Source: Phlebiopsis flavidoalba | Taxonomy: Eukaryota > Basidiomycota > Agaricomycetes > Polyporales > Phanerochaetaceae | Length of the DNA: 64,000 bases | NCBI GenBank assembly: GCA_035772785.1 | Contig: JAOCPU010000036.1 | Span: 186,001 to 250,000, forward strand | Direction: 5' to 3' | Shown here: positions 47,591-58,500 of the stretch, one piece after another | Numbering within the stretch: position 1 is the stretch's first letter | How the letters are laid out: every line of letters begins with the position of its first letter | Translations under genes and position numbers: made by a program | Notes under the pieces: generated by a model | What the model was told of the DNA's origin: nothing | Database searches by the model: none | The model's input: the letters and a program-made list of their open reading frames with translations, nothing else

Positions 47591-50390
47591 ATGCAAGTCA
47601 GCGACGGCATAGAACAACATGAAGACTTCGACAACGACTCTCTCTTTGGCTCTCCCCCGCCCTCACCGGGTAGAGGTAGGTCATCGTCGCCGCTAGCTCT
47701 GCCCGGTGGGCAGAACAGCGTACAAAACGTGGGGACCCTTGCACTTCCTGGTTCCCATCTATGTTCTGAACTGCCATCAGCCCCGCCAGCGCCGTCCATA
47801 AATACGTGTAGCGGCGGTGCCCCGAGACAAGCGCTCGCAGCCTCCGAGAAGTGTTTGGCAAGCTCCGCCACCGAGGCCCGCGACTGTGCCTCCGAGCCCC
47901 GTAGTCACTCCTTCTCGCCCTGCTCCTCTGCCTCAGAAGAGAAAACGGCCCAGTAGCAACGCTCGACAACTGCTACAGAGCGGCGACCGTCCCCTCCGCC
48001 GATTGCTCTTCCTTCGCCAACGGATCCGCCTCCCGTAAACTTTTTACGGAACCAGCAAGCACTTTTGGGTCATGCTGGCCTCATCAGCGGCGTTAATCCC
48101 GCTAATCTTGCATTTGCAAAGACATCTCCGTGGAAAGACGCCACACAATCCTATTGTGGTTGAAGAAGAAGACGAACGTCCATCGAGCGTACAACGATCG
48201 TTCCCGAGTTTGGGATCACTTCACCAGTTACCTGTGCCATCCAGCCATGAAATACTGTCCAATCTTGCGAAACAGAAGAATCTGGTCCCGGTGGTGAATG
48301 CCCTTGTTCGTCTTGTTGCGGGATCCCCAATGGCTCCTTCTACTGCCGGCGGTCATAACCCAAGTCTCCCTGCCTATTTTCCACCCTTCGCTTCCAGCTC
48401 AAATGCTCCCAACCAGCCACCATACTACTACCCTTACCAACCTTACTCGTACGCGTATCCGTACTACTATCCCTACCCTTACGGTTACACCTACCCGTAC
48501 GCAGCCTCCGCGTATCAGCAGCCAGCCGCTCCATATACCACCGGAGGCGCTCCGCAACCAAAAAGAGGCGAAGGCTGTCTGACGTCCCTGCTGGCGCAAG
48601 TGACTGGGATGTCCCGTATCCATTTTCCCGAAGGCCAGGGTCCGCCGGGATATCACCAGAATTGGCAAAGACAGCGTGGTCAGCAGCTGGTGGAGGACTT
48701 GGTCGGTCTGGTCAAAAGTGCGGTGAAGAAGGCGGTGGTACAGAAGGCGCAGGAAGGGACACCAGTCTCGATGAGCGGGCACGCGCTGGGATCGGTGGAG
48801 TACACTACAAGGAAAGGGTATTGAGGTGCTATCGGCCGTATACGGGGTACGAAGCGCAATCGACGCCGCGTCCGGCTCCGACGTCTACGGTTCCCCCTAT
48901 GGCTAGTCTCAAGCCAGGCCCCACTGCTACAGTTGCGTCTGGCTCGAATTCAAACCCTGAAGAGCCGGCCGACTGTGTGCCAAAGCCTGCCACGCCTTCC
49001 CCCAAACTTGCAACATCCGGAGCACATGAACAAGAATCAGCAGCGCCTGAGGATGGTCATAGTTCCATTTCCATTTCGCCGCATGTATCATCGCAAGCTC
49101 CCGAAGCGATGTCCACTTCTCCGGAGACAAGCAACATAGCCCCTAACCAACCCGAAGCACCTCAGGGCGACATACTGAGCTCGCTGTCGCAGAACCCCGG
49201 CGAGAATATCGACGACCTCCTATCTATATTCAACGACTTGCCGGTAGGGGAACTGGATGCTCTTCTCGACTCCACCGACTTCTCTACGTGTATTCCCGAA
49301 GACTTTGACTTTTCGTCTTTGTTCGACGCGAATGCCGAGCCGCAAGGCCCCGTTGATGCGCCCTCCGGCCAATCAGGTGACGCAATGATTCCCGAGGCGC
49401 AACCTGCCGAACCGACAGATTCGAAGGTGAACTTCAACTTCGACATGCAGATGTTCACTTCGCCCTCCGTCATCGACCCAGAGCTGCTCGCATTCTCCGA
49501 CTCCGTTCCACCGTCGTCCTCCACGGGTTGCCCAAGTGAAACTCCTATTCCGGCCGAGCGACCTCGCGTGCAGACAGTTGCCACCGTGGCCCCTCGAATG
49601 AGCAGTGGTGCCCCGCCCACCCCCGACTCTTGTGGGCTCACCATCATCCCAAGTCGACTTCGATCCGCCCACGCCGAACTGGGATTTGGCGTTTCTGGAG
49701 CCGGAGGTAGCGGGCGCTGGTGCGGAGGCCACACCACGTGCAAGGGCGGGGCAGTGAAAGAGGGTTCGACTCAGGTGCGTCCATGGTTTGTCAAGATCTC
49801 AGACGGTATGTGTTGATGAAGAATCGTAATTTGCAAGATGGTTGTGGTGACGACAATCGGCTGACGAGCAAGGAAAAGGGCAAGGGTCGGGCGATTGAGG
49901 TCCCAGTCGACATTGAGGTCGTGTCGCGAAGACACGCCCCTTATAGTAGAGCCGCCACCAAGCGTCCTCCTCCCACCACAAACGTCTTCTATCGTTTCAT
50001 CAAGGTCCACAAGTGGCGGCGCCTCCGTCAGTGGGAACACATCCATCTTGCCCTCCAGCGCAGTCGCTAAGCCCTGTTCCGTTCGATGCCCTCGAGGTGC
50101 TGGAGCCTCTCCGGAAGACGCTAGAAGCCCTCCTTCCACAACCGTCCCGGGTATCTTCTCTCCTGGTCGCTCCGCCTGTGGCCAATCCGAGGCCTGTTCC
50201 TGTCACCGTCAATCCTCCGAAAGACCGCGAAGACATTCTGCGGCGGGCGCGTTTGATGCGCGAGCAGCTCGCGCAAGAGATTGAACGTGCGAAGATTGAG
50301 TTGTGGGAGACCGCAATGGAAGGCGGGTGTCTCGCTGTTCTAACAAAGGGAGCGGGACAAGTTGATTGCAGAGACAAAATGAAGACATGA
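47591..50390 (+). CDS. Tyr/Pro-rich low-complexity protein, function unknown
   Basis: Its function is not recognised. The start at 47591 leads to DNDSLFGSPPPSPGRGRS and NVGTLALPGSHLCSELP, then a Pro/Ser-rich stretch. Next is VNFLRNQQALLGHAGLISGV (about 48040), VVEEEDERPS, and a striking Tyr/Pro tract at 48415-48520 (PYYYPYQPYSYAYPYYYPYP and continuing). Conserved-looking helices follow: PGYHQNWQRQRGQQLVEDLV then KSAVKKAVVQKAQEG (about 48640-48760). An acidic segment, NIDDLLSIFNDLPVGELDAL (about 49205), and FNFDMQMFTSPSVIDPELLA resemble activation-type acidic regions. The C-terminus is ILRRARLMREQLAQEIERAK then ELWETAMEGGCLAVLTKG, ending at 50390. I recall similar hypothetical proteins in mushrooms. 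A transcription-related role is only an inference. Several frame changes are present. Confidence 0.55.
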
Positions 50391-50542
50391 TGACTTGTTC
50401 TTACGATGACATGACATCCTCAAAAGTAGATTACGAAAGCATTAATGCAATGAGTGGTGCATAGTATAATACTGTGAATGTGCTAGTAACATGGCGACGA
50501 GCGACAGAAATGTGTTACGTAGGGCCCAACATGAGAATGCTT

Positions 50543-51468
50543 CTAAGCTTTCTTCTCTTCTATGGTTTCCGTGCGGTCTTCGACTCGTGGCGCCATCTCG
50601 TACTTGTCGAATCCCTGTGAGGCCTGCACAACATCGTCAGGGGCGTCTGGTTCCAATTGTCCTCGCGAATTCCTCCGTGCCCTGCGACAGGTCAGATGGC
50701 CCGGAAGAGTTGCAAGAGACGATCGACTTACCGGAAGAATGTGTAAGACAGAACAACATCGTCCAAGTTTTTGCATGTGGGGTCGTCCAGGATGTCACGG
50801 TCAATGATGAAGAACAGCAGTGGCATATCTACTTCCTCCCCGGCTAGCAGTTTCTGTTCTTCAAAGCAGAAGCACTCTAACTTTTGCGAAGAAAGTAAGG
50901 TGCTACCTGAAGATAATTCAGTCTTGAGAGAGGGACAGGGAGGTAATCACATGTTCGCTTACCCTGTCTGGTGTAACATTGTAGGTGGCGATCCCAATAA
51001 TGTCCTGTTTGGACGTATTCTTTGCCTTGTAAAACGCAAGGCTTGACTCTCCCGGAAGCACACTAATAAACTTCTGCTGGGGTACGAAAGACCAGGGTAG
51101 GGCGTCCGCGGTGTCTGCATTGAAATGCACCTTGATTCGCTTTGCGTCTTCTACAGGTACGAGCCGGTCCGCTTCGAACTTGCCCATGCCAACTTTCGGC
51201 GTCCCGGCGAAGCCCGTCGCTGCACAGAACATACGGTAAAAGTGGTACAGCGGCATATGTTACACCTACACCTATGATTATCTTCATGTGCATGAGTAAG
51301 CATACATCGAGCACTGTAGCTGGGACATACCACGGCGGAAGTATACATAAGAAGACTCCGATTCCGAGCTTTGTAGACATCATCTCGAGAGGAGAACTGA
51401 GATCTCTGGGGCCGCTGTGGTGGGCGTTGTGGTTGCAGCACCATTTGACGGACCAGCCTCCGTTGCAT
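50543..51468 (-). CDS. COX11: Cytochrome c oxidase copper chaperone COX11
   Basis: COX11 is a mitochondrial inner-membrane protein that delivers copper to the CuB site of Cox1. The start at 51468 gives an Arg-rich presequence (MQRRLVRQMVLQPQRPPQRP). YKARNRSLLMYTSAVV and, after a short intron (about 51331-51286), GVGVTYAAVPLYRMFC form the single membrane segment, read with one frame change. Then come ATGFAGTPKVGMGKFEADRL, VEDAKRIKVHFNADTADALP, and AKNTSKQDIIGIATYNVTPD (about 51030-50970). The copper-binding motif CFCFEEQKLLAGEEVDMPLL (about 50870-50810) is intact, with PTCKNLDDVVLSYTFFR after it. A final intron (GTAAGT...CGCAG, about 50731-50682) leads to a last exon ending ETIEEKKA at 50543. 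Length fits the family. It is divergent from DNAJC8. Confidence 0.93.
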
Positions 51469-51782
51469 ATTGCCGGGCTTTCGGAGTCAATACTGGTCGT
51501 TGCAGCCTCCGACAACGGATGGGCCCTCTTAGAGCCTACGAGGCTGTGAACAACTTGCAGCAGGTCTGGATATATGATACGTACCTGCGAGGCTCCGAAT
51601 AATGGGGCGAGATGATGCATAACCATGTCGCTGAGCAGCGACCCGGATGTGAGCGAAGAGGTTCATGAAGTAGAGCTGGGCGCCTGTCCGGAAATACGAC
51701 TTGCTCTCCCCCGCCACACACGCGCGCACGACGCCCGACTCATTACAAACAAGTCAGACCCCGACATTTATATTTCGCGTCA
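51469..51782. promoter_or_regulatory. Divergent promoter, COX11 / DNAJC8
   Basis: These 314 bp separate the two ATGs, which point away from each other, so both promoters must lie here. No specific element was recognised. Confidence 0.5.
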
Positions 51783-52839
51783 ATGTCTGAAAAGGCATCA
51801 TCTTCATCTAATGTACCAAGTAAATCTGCACGACCCAAGGGCGACGATGTCGATATTGAGAAGCTACTTAGCCGTGAAGCCAACGAGTTCCAGAGGGAAA
51901 TGGAAGTCGAGCGTATTCTAAAGGCATTCAAGCTCAAGTACGTTTGATTATTATCCTCTTCTTCTCATTTGTTTGACTTTATGCAGGCCCCTATGAAATT
52001 CTCGACATAGATGAATCGGCCAAAGCAGACGAAAATCAAGAGGAAATACAGACAGCTCTCGCTCTGTGAGCATCCCCTCCGTCCCTTCTCAACCCATGGA
52101 CCGTCCGCTTTGTTCCCGCTCCGAAGCTTCGCGTTCAATTCCCCTCCGTGAATGATTGTTGACGATATCATGCTAAACGTACGTTACCCGTGTTCTAGTC
52201 ATCCATCCTGACAAGAACGTTCCCATGTTCGTGCTCCAGATGCATTCGATCTCCTCAAGAAGGTCAGTCGCGTTTCATGCAAGAATCGTCTTGTAATCAC
52301 ATCTAACGAATGTCTTGACAGGCTGAGTCAGAACTCTCTGACGAAACTAAGAGAGAGAAGAGATAGACGCAGTGGTTAAACAGGCCCGCGTGACGTTACT
52401 TAAAGGCATGAACCTCCCTTCCACGACTACGGATGACGATTTCTCGGCCTGAAGGGCCTGACGCCGTCATGGAAGCAACAGCTGCGGTCCCTATCGAAGG
52501 ACCTCCTCATTGAAGAGGAAGTGCGGAGAAGGAAGTATGTCGTACATTTCACACGATAATCATATGGCCTTGCCTCTTACTCGTTGCTTAGGGCAGTCCA
52601 AGATGAATCTTGCAAATGAGGTCTTGAGGCCCGTAAGAAAGAGGAAGAGGTTGCCGCTCGAAAGCGCAAGGCAGAAGAAGACGTCACCTGGGAGGGTGAG
52701 TTATCATTACCTCGGAATTTGCTTATACCGAATCAACATCCCGCATATAGCCGGTAGAGAGGAGCGTGTGGGTAGCTGGAGGAATTTTGCCAACCAGAAG
52801 GGCAAGAAGAAGAAACAGAAGGTCGCCATCCTTGGCTGA
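51783..52839 (+). CDS. DNAJC8: DnaJ protein DNAJC8 / Spf31 (spliceosome-associated)
   Basis: This is a J-domain protein of the DNAJC8/Spf31 group, found with spliceosomal complexes. The start at 51783 gives MSEKASSSSNVPSK. Then DVDIEKLLSREANEFQREME and VERILKAFKLN run to an intron (GTACGT...TGCAG, about 51939-51986), followed by PYEILDIDESA. The J-domain HPD is encoded at 52204-52212 (IHPDKN) right after another intron. APDAFDLLKKAESELSDET and ARVTLLKGMNLP follow, then a Lys/Arg/Glu-rich coiled coil with ARKKEEVAARKRKAEED. The C-terminus, ERVGSWRNFANQKGKKKKQK, ends at 52839 with VAILG. The VGSWRNF / KKKK C-terminus is typical of the group. A few frame changes lie between 52010 and 52500. Confidence 0.9.
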
Positions 52840-53061
52840 GGAAACGTTTCGTCATCGCAACGTTCAACTACAGGCCCGAACACTGTTCGCGGACTCTCAT
52901 CATAAATGGTGGCATAGAACGTTTATACAATTTGTATGCATTATTACAGAGAGATACCAAGGATATTTGCAACCGATATTGTACAAGATCTTGAGACGCG
53001 AAGGCTAAAAGAGTAGTGCTTGCTTTCAATCTGACAGCTTTCTATCACGTCGTCTCCGAAG

Positions 53062-54979
53062 CTAGAGGACTTGGGAAGGCTGCTTCCCGAATCGCCGCCT
53101 TACGTTTCTTGTCGGCACAGGAACATTTTCGCTTCTCTCGTTCTCCTCCTCATCGTCGTCGATGGAGATTACATCTGCGTCTTCAACTCTGTTTCGAGTG
53201 GCCACACCGCTGCTTGTTGACCCAGTGGCGAGCTGTGTGGTCGTCGCGCGGACGTGACGGATGCACCACTCGAGCCGTGCTCCTTCTCGACTTTGTCCAG
53301 AGTGCCTAACTGACCATGAGCTCCCCTTCATCGAGGCTGAAGTCAAAGTCGTACTCGCGAGCTTCTTCAGCGGGGGGGGGACTCGGCGACATGGACGGGC
53401 TCGGCATGGGTCGCTGCTCGTCGTCCGCGTTCGCTGCTACGGGGCCCTTGCCCTTGTCGGCCACAGACCCCATCCATCCTCGCATCTTCGCTGTCACTAG
53501 AGACAGAGACAGCCGAGTGTCGGTGCGGGGGCAGCCTCATCTCTCCCGCGAGGCCGTTGTCTTTACCACTCGCACCACTCGCGCACCGGGCGGGGTTAAA
53601 GAATCGAGAGGTAGTGGTGTCGCTAGCCTGAGGAGCAGTCGATTCGCGTCAAATGACGTCGCGGGATCTTGATCTCTTGCGCGGCTGTTCAGCATCGTCG
53701 TCGCGATTAGCAGACGGTCCCGGTGTGGGGGGGGATCGTAGATTTCCAGGAGTGGCGAACGCATCCTCGCTGCTGGTGGTGGAGGTGGTGGGGATGGTAC
53801 AGGTCGACTTAGAGCGAGAACTGGCCTTATTTATAGGCTGAGGTGGCCTGGGATGCTTGGTGGCCAAGTGGCCAGTCCTGGTGGCTGGCGCTGATGGCGC
53901 GTTGTTCGGTTGTCGTCTTTGTTGGTGGAGCTGGCGCGGGATCCTCCTCTGGCTTCTGAGAGTTAAAAGAGATACAAATAATATTACTCAAGGCTAGACA
54001 CAATAGTAGAAAAGAGCGTACCCAAGGCGAATGCGAAGACCGCGGGCAAAGTCTTCGTCTTTGAAACGACTTGACGTTCTCATTACTGTCTGGTATCCTT
54101 AAGTATCACATTCGCGGGCTCAAGCGGCACGCGATTCCACGCCGAATGAACACATTCGTTGAGGAGCATCTGTACTATTGTGAGAAAAAATCTGAACTCT
54201 TCTGCATTGTTCATGCATCCAAGATCGGTCATTGTTTGAAACGGCCGGTGGCCATGCTACAAACGAGTGGCCCAAACCACTCACTCAATGACGTTCCCAG
54301 AGATGTCGGAGACGAAGGGAAGCAAGCCAAGATTCTCGCCACCATTGTACCACTGGACACTGATGAGCTAAGCACTTATGAAATGGCGTACCATTGTATC
54401 CCAGCGGAGTGACCCCCGAGCCTCAAGTTCAGGTATCTTGCGATACTCGATTGCCTCAAGGACTGTGGTACCATCACTGAGCTGGAACCTCAGCATCAGA
54501 CCGGGGATATTTGGGCACCGGCCCTGCTTCTATCAGCGTCATCTTGTTCGTCCCCATCATCACCTGCAAGTCCTGCTAGCGTCTGCTCGCTCGATCCTCG
54601 CCTGACGGACATTCTGTAGACTGAAAGCGCTATGGCCGATGTCGGTCATGGAAACGTAATCTCCACGAGAATCGGTTGAACCTTGAAGTTTTCGTCATTG
54701 TTGCTCAAACTCCGCAATGTTGGCCGGTAGGCCTGTATTCGGTAGCATAGAGCTTTCCAGGTTAGACTGCACAGAAAAAGTTGTGTTTCCACATTGTGAA
54801 GAATTGCGTCGAGATCTTTGTGGCCTGGGGTTAAGTTGCAAGTCGGATTCAATCCATGAGTAGCAACCCTCTAGCCAGTCCTAAGGAAAAGTTCAGCCAG
54901 ATAGCGACCTGACACTTGGTGAATTTCCGAAGGCGTACCGGATCTACACTTGGCTTTTGGGTATCTCCGTTTGAGCCAT
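53062..54979 (-). CDS. RMI1: Probable RMI1 (RecQ-mediated genome instability protein 1)
   Basis: RMI1 is the OB-fold partner of topoisomerase III and the BLM/Sgs1 helicase. A possible start is 54979 (MAQTEIPKSQV). WLEGCYSWIESDLQLNP (about 54875-54830) and HKDLDAILHNVETQLF match the N-terminal helices. SSMLPNTGLPANIAEFEQQ and VQPILVEIT, then TDIGHSAFSLQNVRQARIER (about 54645-54590), open the OB fold. Its core is FQLSDGTTVLEAIEYRKIPE then GVTPLGYN (about 54490-54395). The long disordered C-terminal part (from about 53870) contains GNLRSPPTPGPSANRDDDAE and LDKVEKEHGSSG, and ends with the acidic and basic tail VISIDDDEEENERSENVPVP then TRNVRRRFG (about 53160-53075). Joining the 53.0-53.9 kb part to the OB fold is an inference; it could be a separate gene. 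Frames are badly broken around 54000-54400. Confidence 0.55.
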
Positions 54980-55574
54980 TGCGTGACCTCGAGTGGCGGA
55001 GCCATGTATTGCTTTACATGCAATTTCAGTCATAAGCGTATCGGCAGTGAATTAATTTGCTCACCAAAAGGGATCACAGCGTTACAGTTCGTGCTAAGCC
55101 CGGATCGAAGGCCGTGCGCACAGTCGGTGGCAGTAAGCACTTAGGTCACTGACGAGGATTCAGAGCGACTGAAGTTGAGTAAGGATGTCTAAATTTATCT
55201 CAAAGCCAGAGTAGTAGGCAGGTGGCAACAATGTTACTGAGAGGTCCTGTGTTCCTCGAGATGGTGGTAGTCGAATATAGAGGTATTTTCGGCGCTCCGC
55301 GAGGACAAGTCAAGTCGCGTCGCGTCTGACACGCCGCTCGCGTGTTTTTGGTGGCTATAGCTATAGGGTCTATTGGTTTAGAAATGCTAGGTCATTGTGA
55401 CGACCTGGGCGCGCCGTCGAAGATGTCGGATGACTGATGGGGATATATTTTTGCGCTTCACACCGATCCGACCACGGCCATGGGCAGTATTCGATTCTAT
55501 TCCAAGACAGCCTGTGGTGTACAACATACATTGGACGGGGAGTCCATGATCCGTTTTATGATATTCAGCGCTCA
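54980..55574. other. Intergenic spacer
   Basis: This is about 600 bp between two minus-strand genes. It presumably holds the RMI1 promoter and the 3' UTR of the ZZ protein gene. No motif was recognised. Confidence 0.3.
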
Positions 55575-58500
55575 CTAATGAAAACCTTGTTGGAGTGAAC
55601 TTGAATAAATAACAACGGATTCATCTCGCACATGTGAGGTTTCCACTCTTCTAAATGGACTTACCATCTGGCTTCTCAACCCAGATTTCTGGTGATCGTA
55701 GTAGTCTCCTCTGGTGGCAAGGCAGCAGCCTCTTCCGCACACTGTTTCTGGGTATCCCGAGAGCGCGACACAGCAGCTCCTCGAGTCTATCCATCCTCGC
55801 CTCGAACGACGCCACACGACTCTGCAATGTAACCATTTGCTCGTGCATTGTCTCTAGCTTCTCCGTCATCGCGTCTGTCGGGACTGCCTCGGGCTCGGCT
55901 TCTGGTACAGGTCGATACAGAATGAGCGCATGTGGATATACATGAGCCGCAAGCAGATCTTCGGTCGAGGGCGGCTCCGCAGGTTCACCCTCGGCTTCCG
56001 CTGGCGTCGCTGAGGCATCTTCGGATGCATCATGTTCTGCAGAAGTTAGCGGGGCTCCTGAGGCACCCTCGCTGTCCTCGATCACAATGTCCGGCGGCCC
56101 CACGTCGGGCGATTGTTCCTGCTCGTCGGTAGGCGCCGCGTCGGTGCTAGGTGGCACGCTGTCCTCCTCGAGTTTTGCACTCTCCTCGGAGATGTCTTTG
56201 GATTGCGTTTCTTCAGGAGGGGATGTTTGCTCCTCCACCACCTTTTCCGTGTCCGTACTATTGTCCGCTTGAGTAGTGTCCGTGCTCTCGCTCGGTGCGG
56301 CAAGGACCTTAGGGAGCATCGCTTTGCCAGTCTTTCGGGGGGCAAAGGACAAATCGAAGACCGGGGAGTGAAATTGCTCTTTCTTCTCCTTGCAGCTCAT
56401 GCACATGAAAACATCTTTTTCATCTTCATTTCCATGCGCATCAGAACAGGTTTCCCCTTTTTGTGAAAGACGGAGTATGCGTACTTTGCAATGAACAGCC
56501 ATAGCACACACCCAGTACGGTGGCTGAATCTTCTCCTGACAAGCAGCACAGGAGCGAGGCTGGTCAGACTGGTCTGTGGATGCCGTTATGGACGTCAATC
56601 ATCAGATGGACACGCTATCTCACCTTCTTCCCGAAGTCGGTGCAGCATGTCATAGACCGCCTTATGCTGACTGTATTGCACTTTGGTCTGTTCCACCTCT
56701 CGCAGTTGGAGCAATGAGTGTGGTCGGAATATGCTTGTTGTGGTCGCGATCTCTGGGCTTATCTATGCAGTCAACGCAGAAGTCCATCGTATTGGGCTCT
56801 TCGCCAGTCTCGGGGTCGAAGGACATGCAGTCTAGGCAGGCATAACGAGTGGTGTTAAAGTCGCCACCGCCGGTGGTGCAGTCTGGCCCATCACAGCCAT
56901 AACGCCTGTGACAAGTATTTAGTAGCTTTCGAAACATCGGACGCCGAACTCACCAATGTATCACACGACGACGTTTAAGTACGACGCAGAGGTTCTTGTA
57001 GAACCGGAGGTCCCTGTCCGAGAGCATAGCGACGAGAGCGGCAAGCTCCTCACACTCCTCCTGTGAGAGAGCAAGCATGCTCGTCACGTATGGCCACGAA
57101 GAGGTAGAATCCTCCGTACGGCTCCATAGGTCAATGAACCGTTTCCGCATTCTCCGACGCTCGGAGAGGTACTGCCAGCTGAAGTGGCCGAGACGGATCT
57201 TCACGAGGTTGAGCACGGTCGCAATCGCGAACTTCCAGAGGGCACGAGGTTTGTTTGTGGCTCGCTCCGCTTCATCGACCTGGATAAACCCGAAGCGGGT
57301 GGGGGCAATCCGGTAGTCAAAGCGACCCAGGATCTCCCTCGTCGGTTAGCGGGACTGTCAAATTGTCCTTGTTCTCGTCTGAGGCGGGGATCCCCACACA
57401 CCCTGCAAGGTATCCCTTTCGTCGTTCAAGGTGCCCTGGGCGCGGAACATAAGCCCGTTGAGAAGAGGATAGTGCTTATTATAAACGATATGGCCATCGT
57501 TCAATGTCCCAAGAATTGTAAAGTCGCCGCTCGAGGACGTGCCGGTGCCAGTTACCACACCGTTTTCTCCAGGCCCGGGTAGTTCGAGTCGGAAGATACC
57601 AGCTGAGATCGTGTCGGCGAAGGTTCCGTCGTTCTGCTTGAGTACGTGAAAGCCACTCCAAGTCGAGGACTGATCACCCGAGCCGCCCAACACAGGAGCT
57701 GTGTCTGCGTCTTCGAGCTCGTCGTAGATCTCCAGGTGCAATGAGTCATCCGGAGGATCGTACAGTAGATCTTCAGTCACGTCTTCTTTACAGAGGGCCA
57801 GGTCCTCGTAGGTGATCGGAGATACCAAGAAGTTGTTGCAGTGATAGTTGAGATCGTAATAGTTGTAGACGTCACCGTAAGGGCACCAGTATATCTGCTT
57901 CCAGTATCGAGAGCTCTTCACTTCGTCCTCGAATTTGACATAATAGTACTACACGTGATGGTCGGTTAGCGCCCAAGCGTCATTCAGGGTAAAAAACACA
58001 TACGATGCCATATGAGAATTTCCTAAACTGCTCCTTTTGCGCTAAGGTTCTGCAACTTGGACACAGCTAAGAGCAAATGAGATCATGGGCTGGGCATTGT
58101 GACATCAGTGAGACCTGCCTTCGAAATCTGAGACCCGGGTGGAGATCGCACTCCATATAGTTCCAAACGACTCGACAATATTTGTGAGTTCCTTGGGGTG
58201 AAGCGCGACTTCACGGCCGTGGCGAAGCACGTGTAGAGCACGGAGGAGGAGAAGATAGATTAAGGGCATGACATGCTGCATAATCATGAGTTTAGATGTT
58301 TTGACATGAGGTTAGCGTTTGCATACCTTCTCTAATCGTCCGGAGTTGGTGACGATGTCGAGCGTGTTGGGGGCATCAATATAGTACAAGACAGCCTGGA
58401 GTTTCTCCTTCATCTTAGTCTCTTCTTCGATGACGTAGTCCTTGAACTTCATGAACAGCTCGTCGTCATCTTGTAGATCCTTGACCGCATCGTGTACTCC

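Noticed and set aside
48662..49816. 384-codon plus-strand frame as a gene of its own
   Set aside because: It is the continuation of the Tyr/Pro-rich protein gene after a frame change, not an independent gene.
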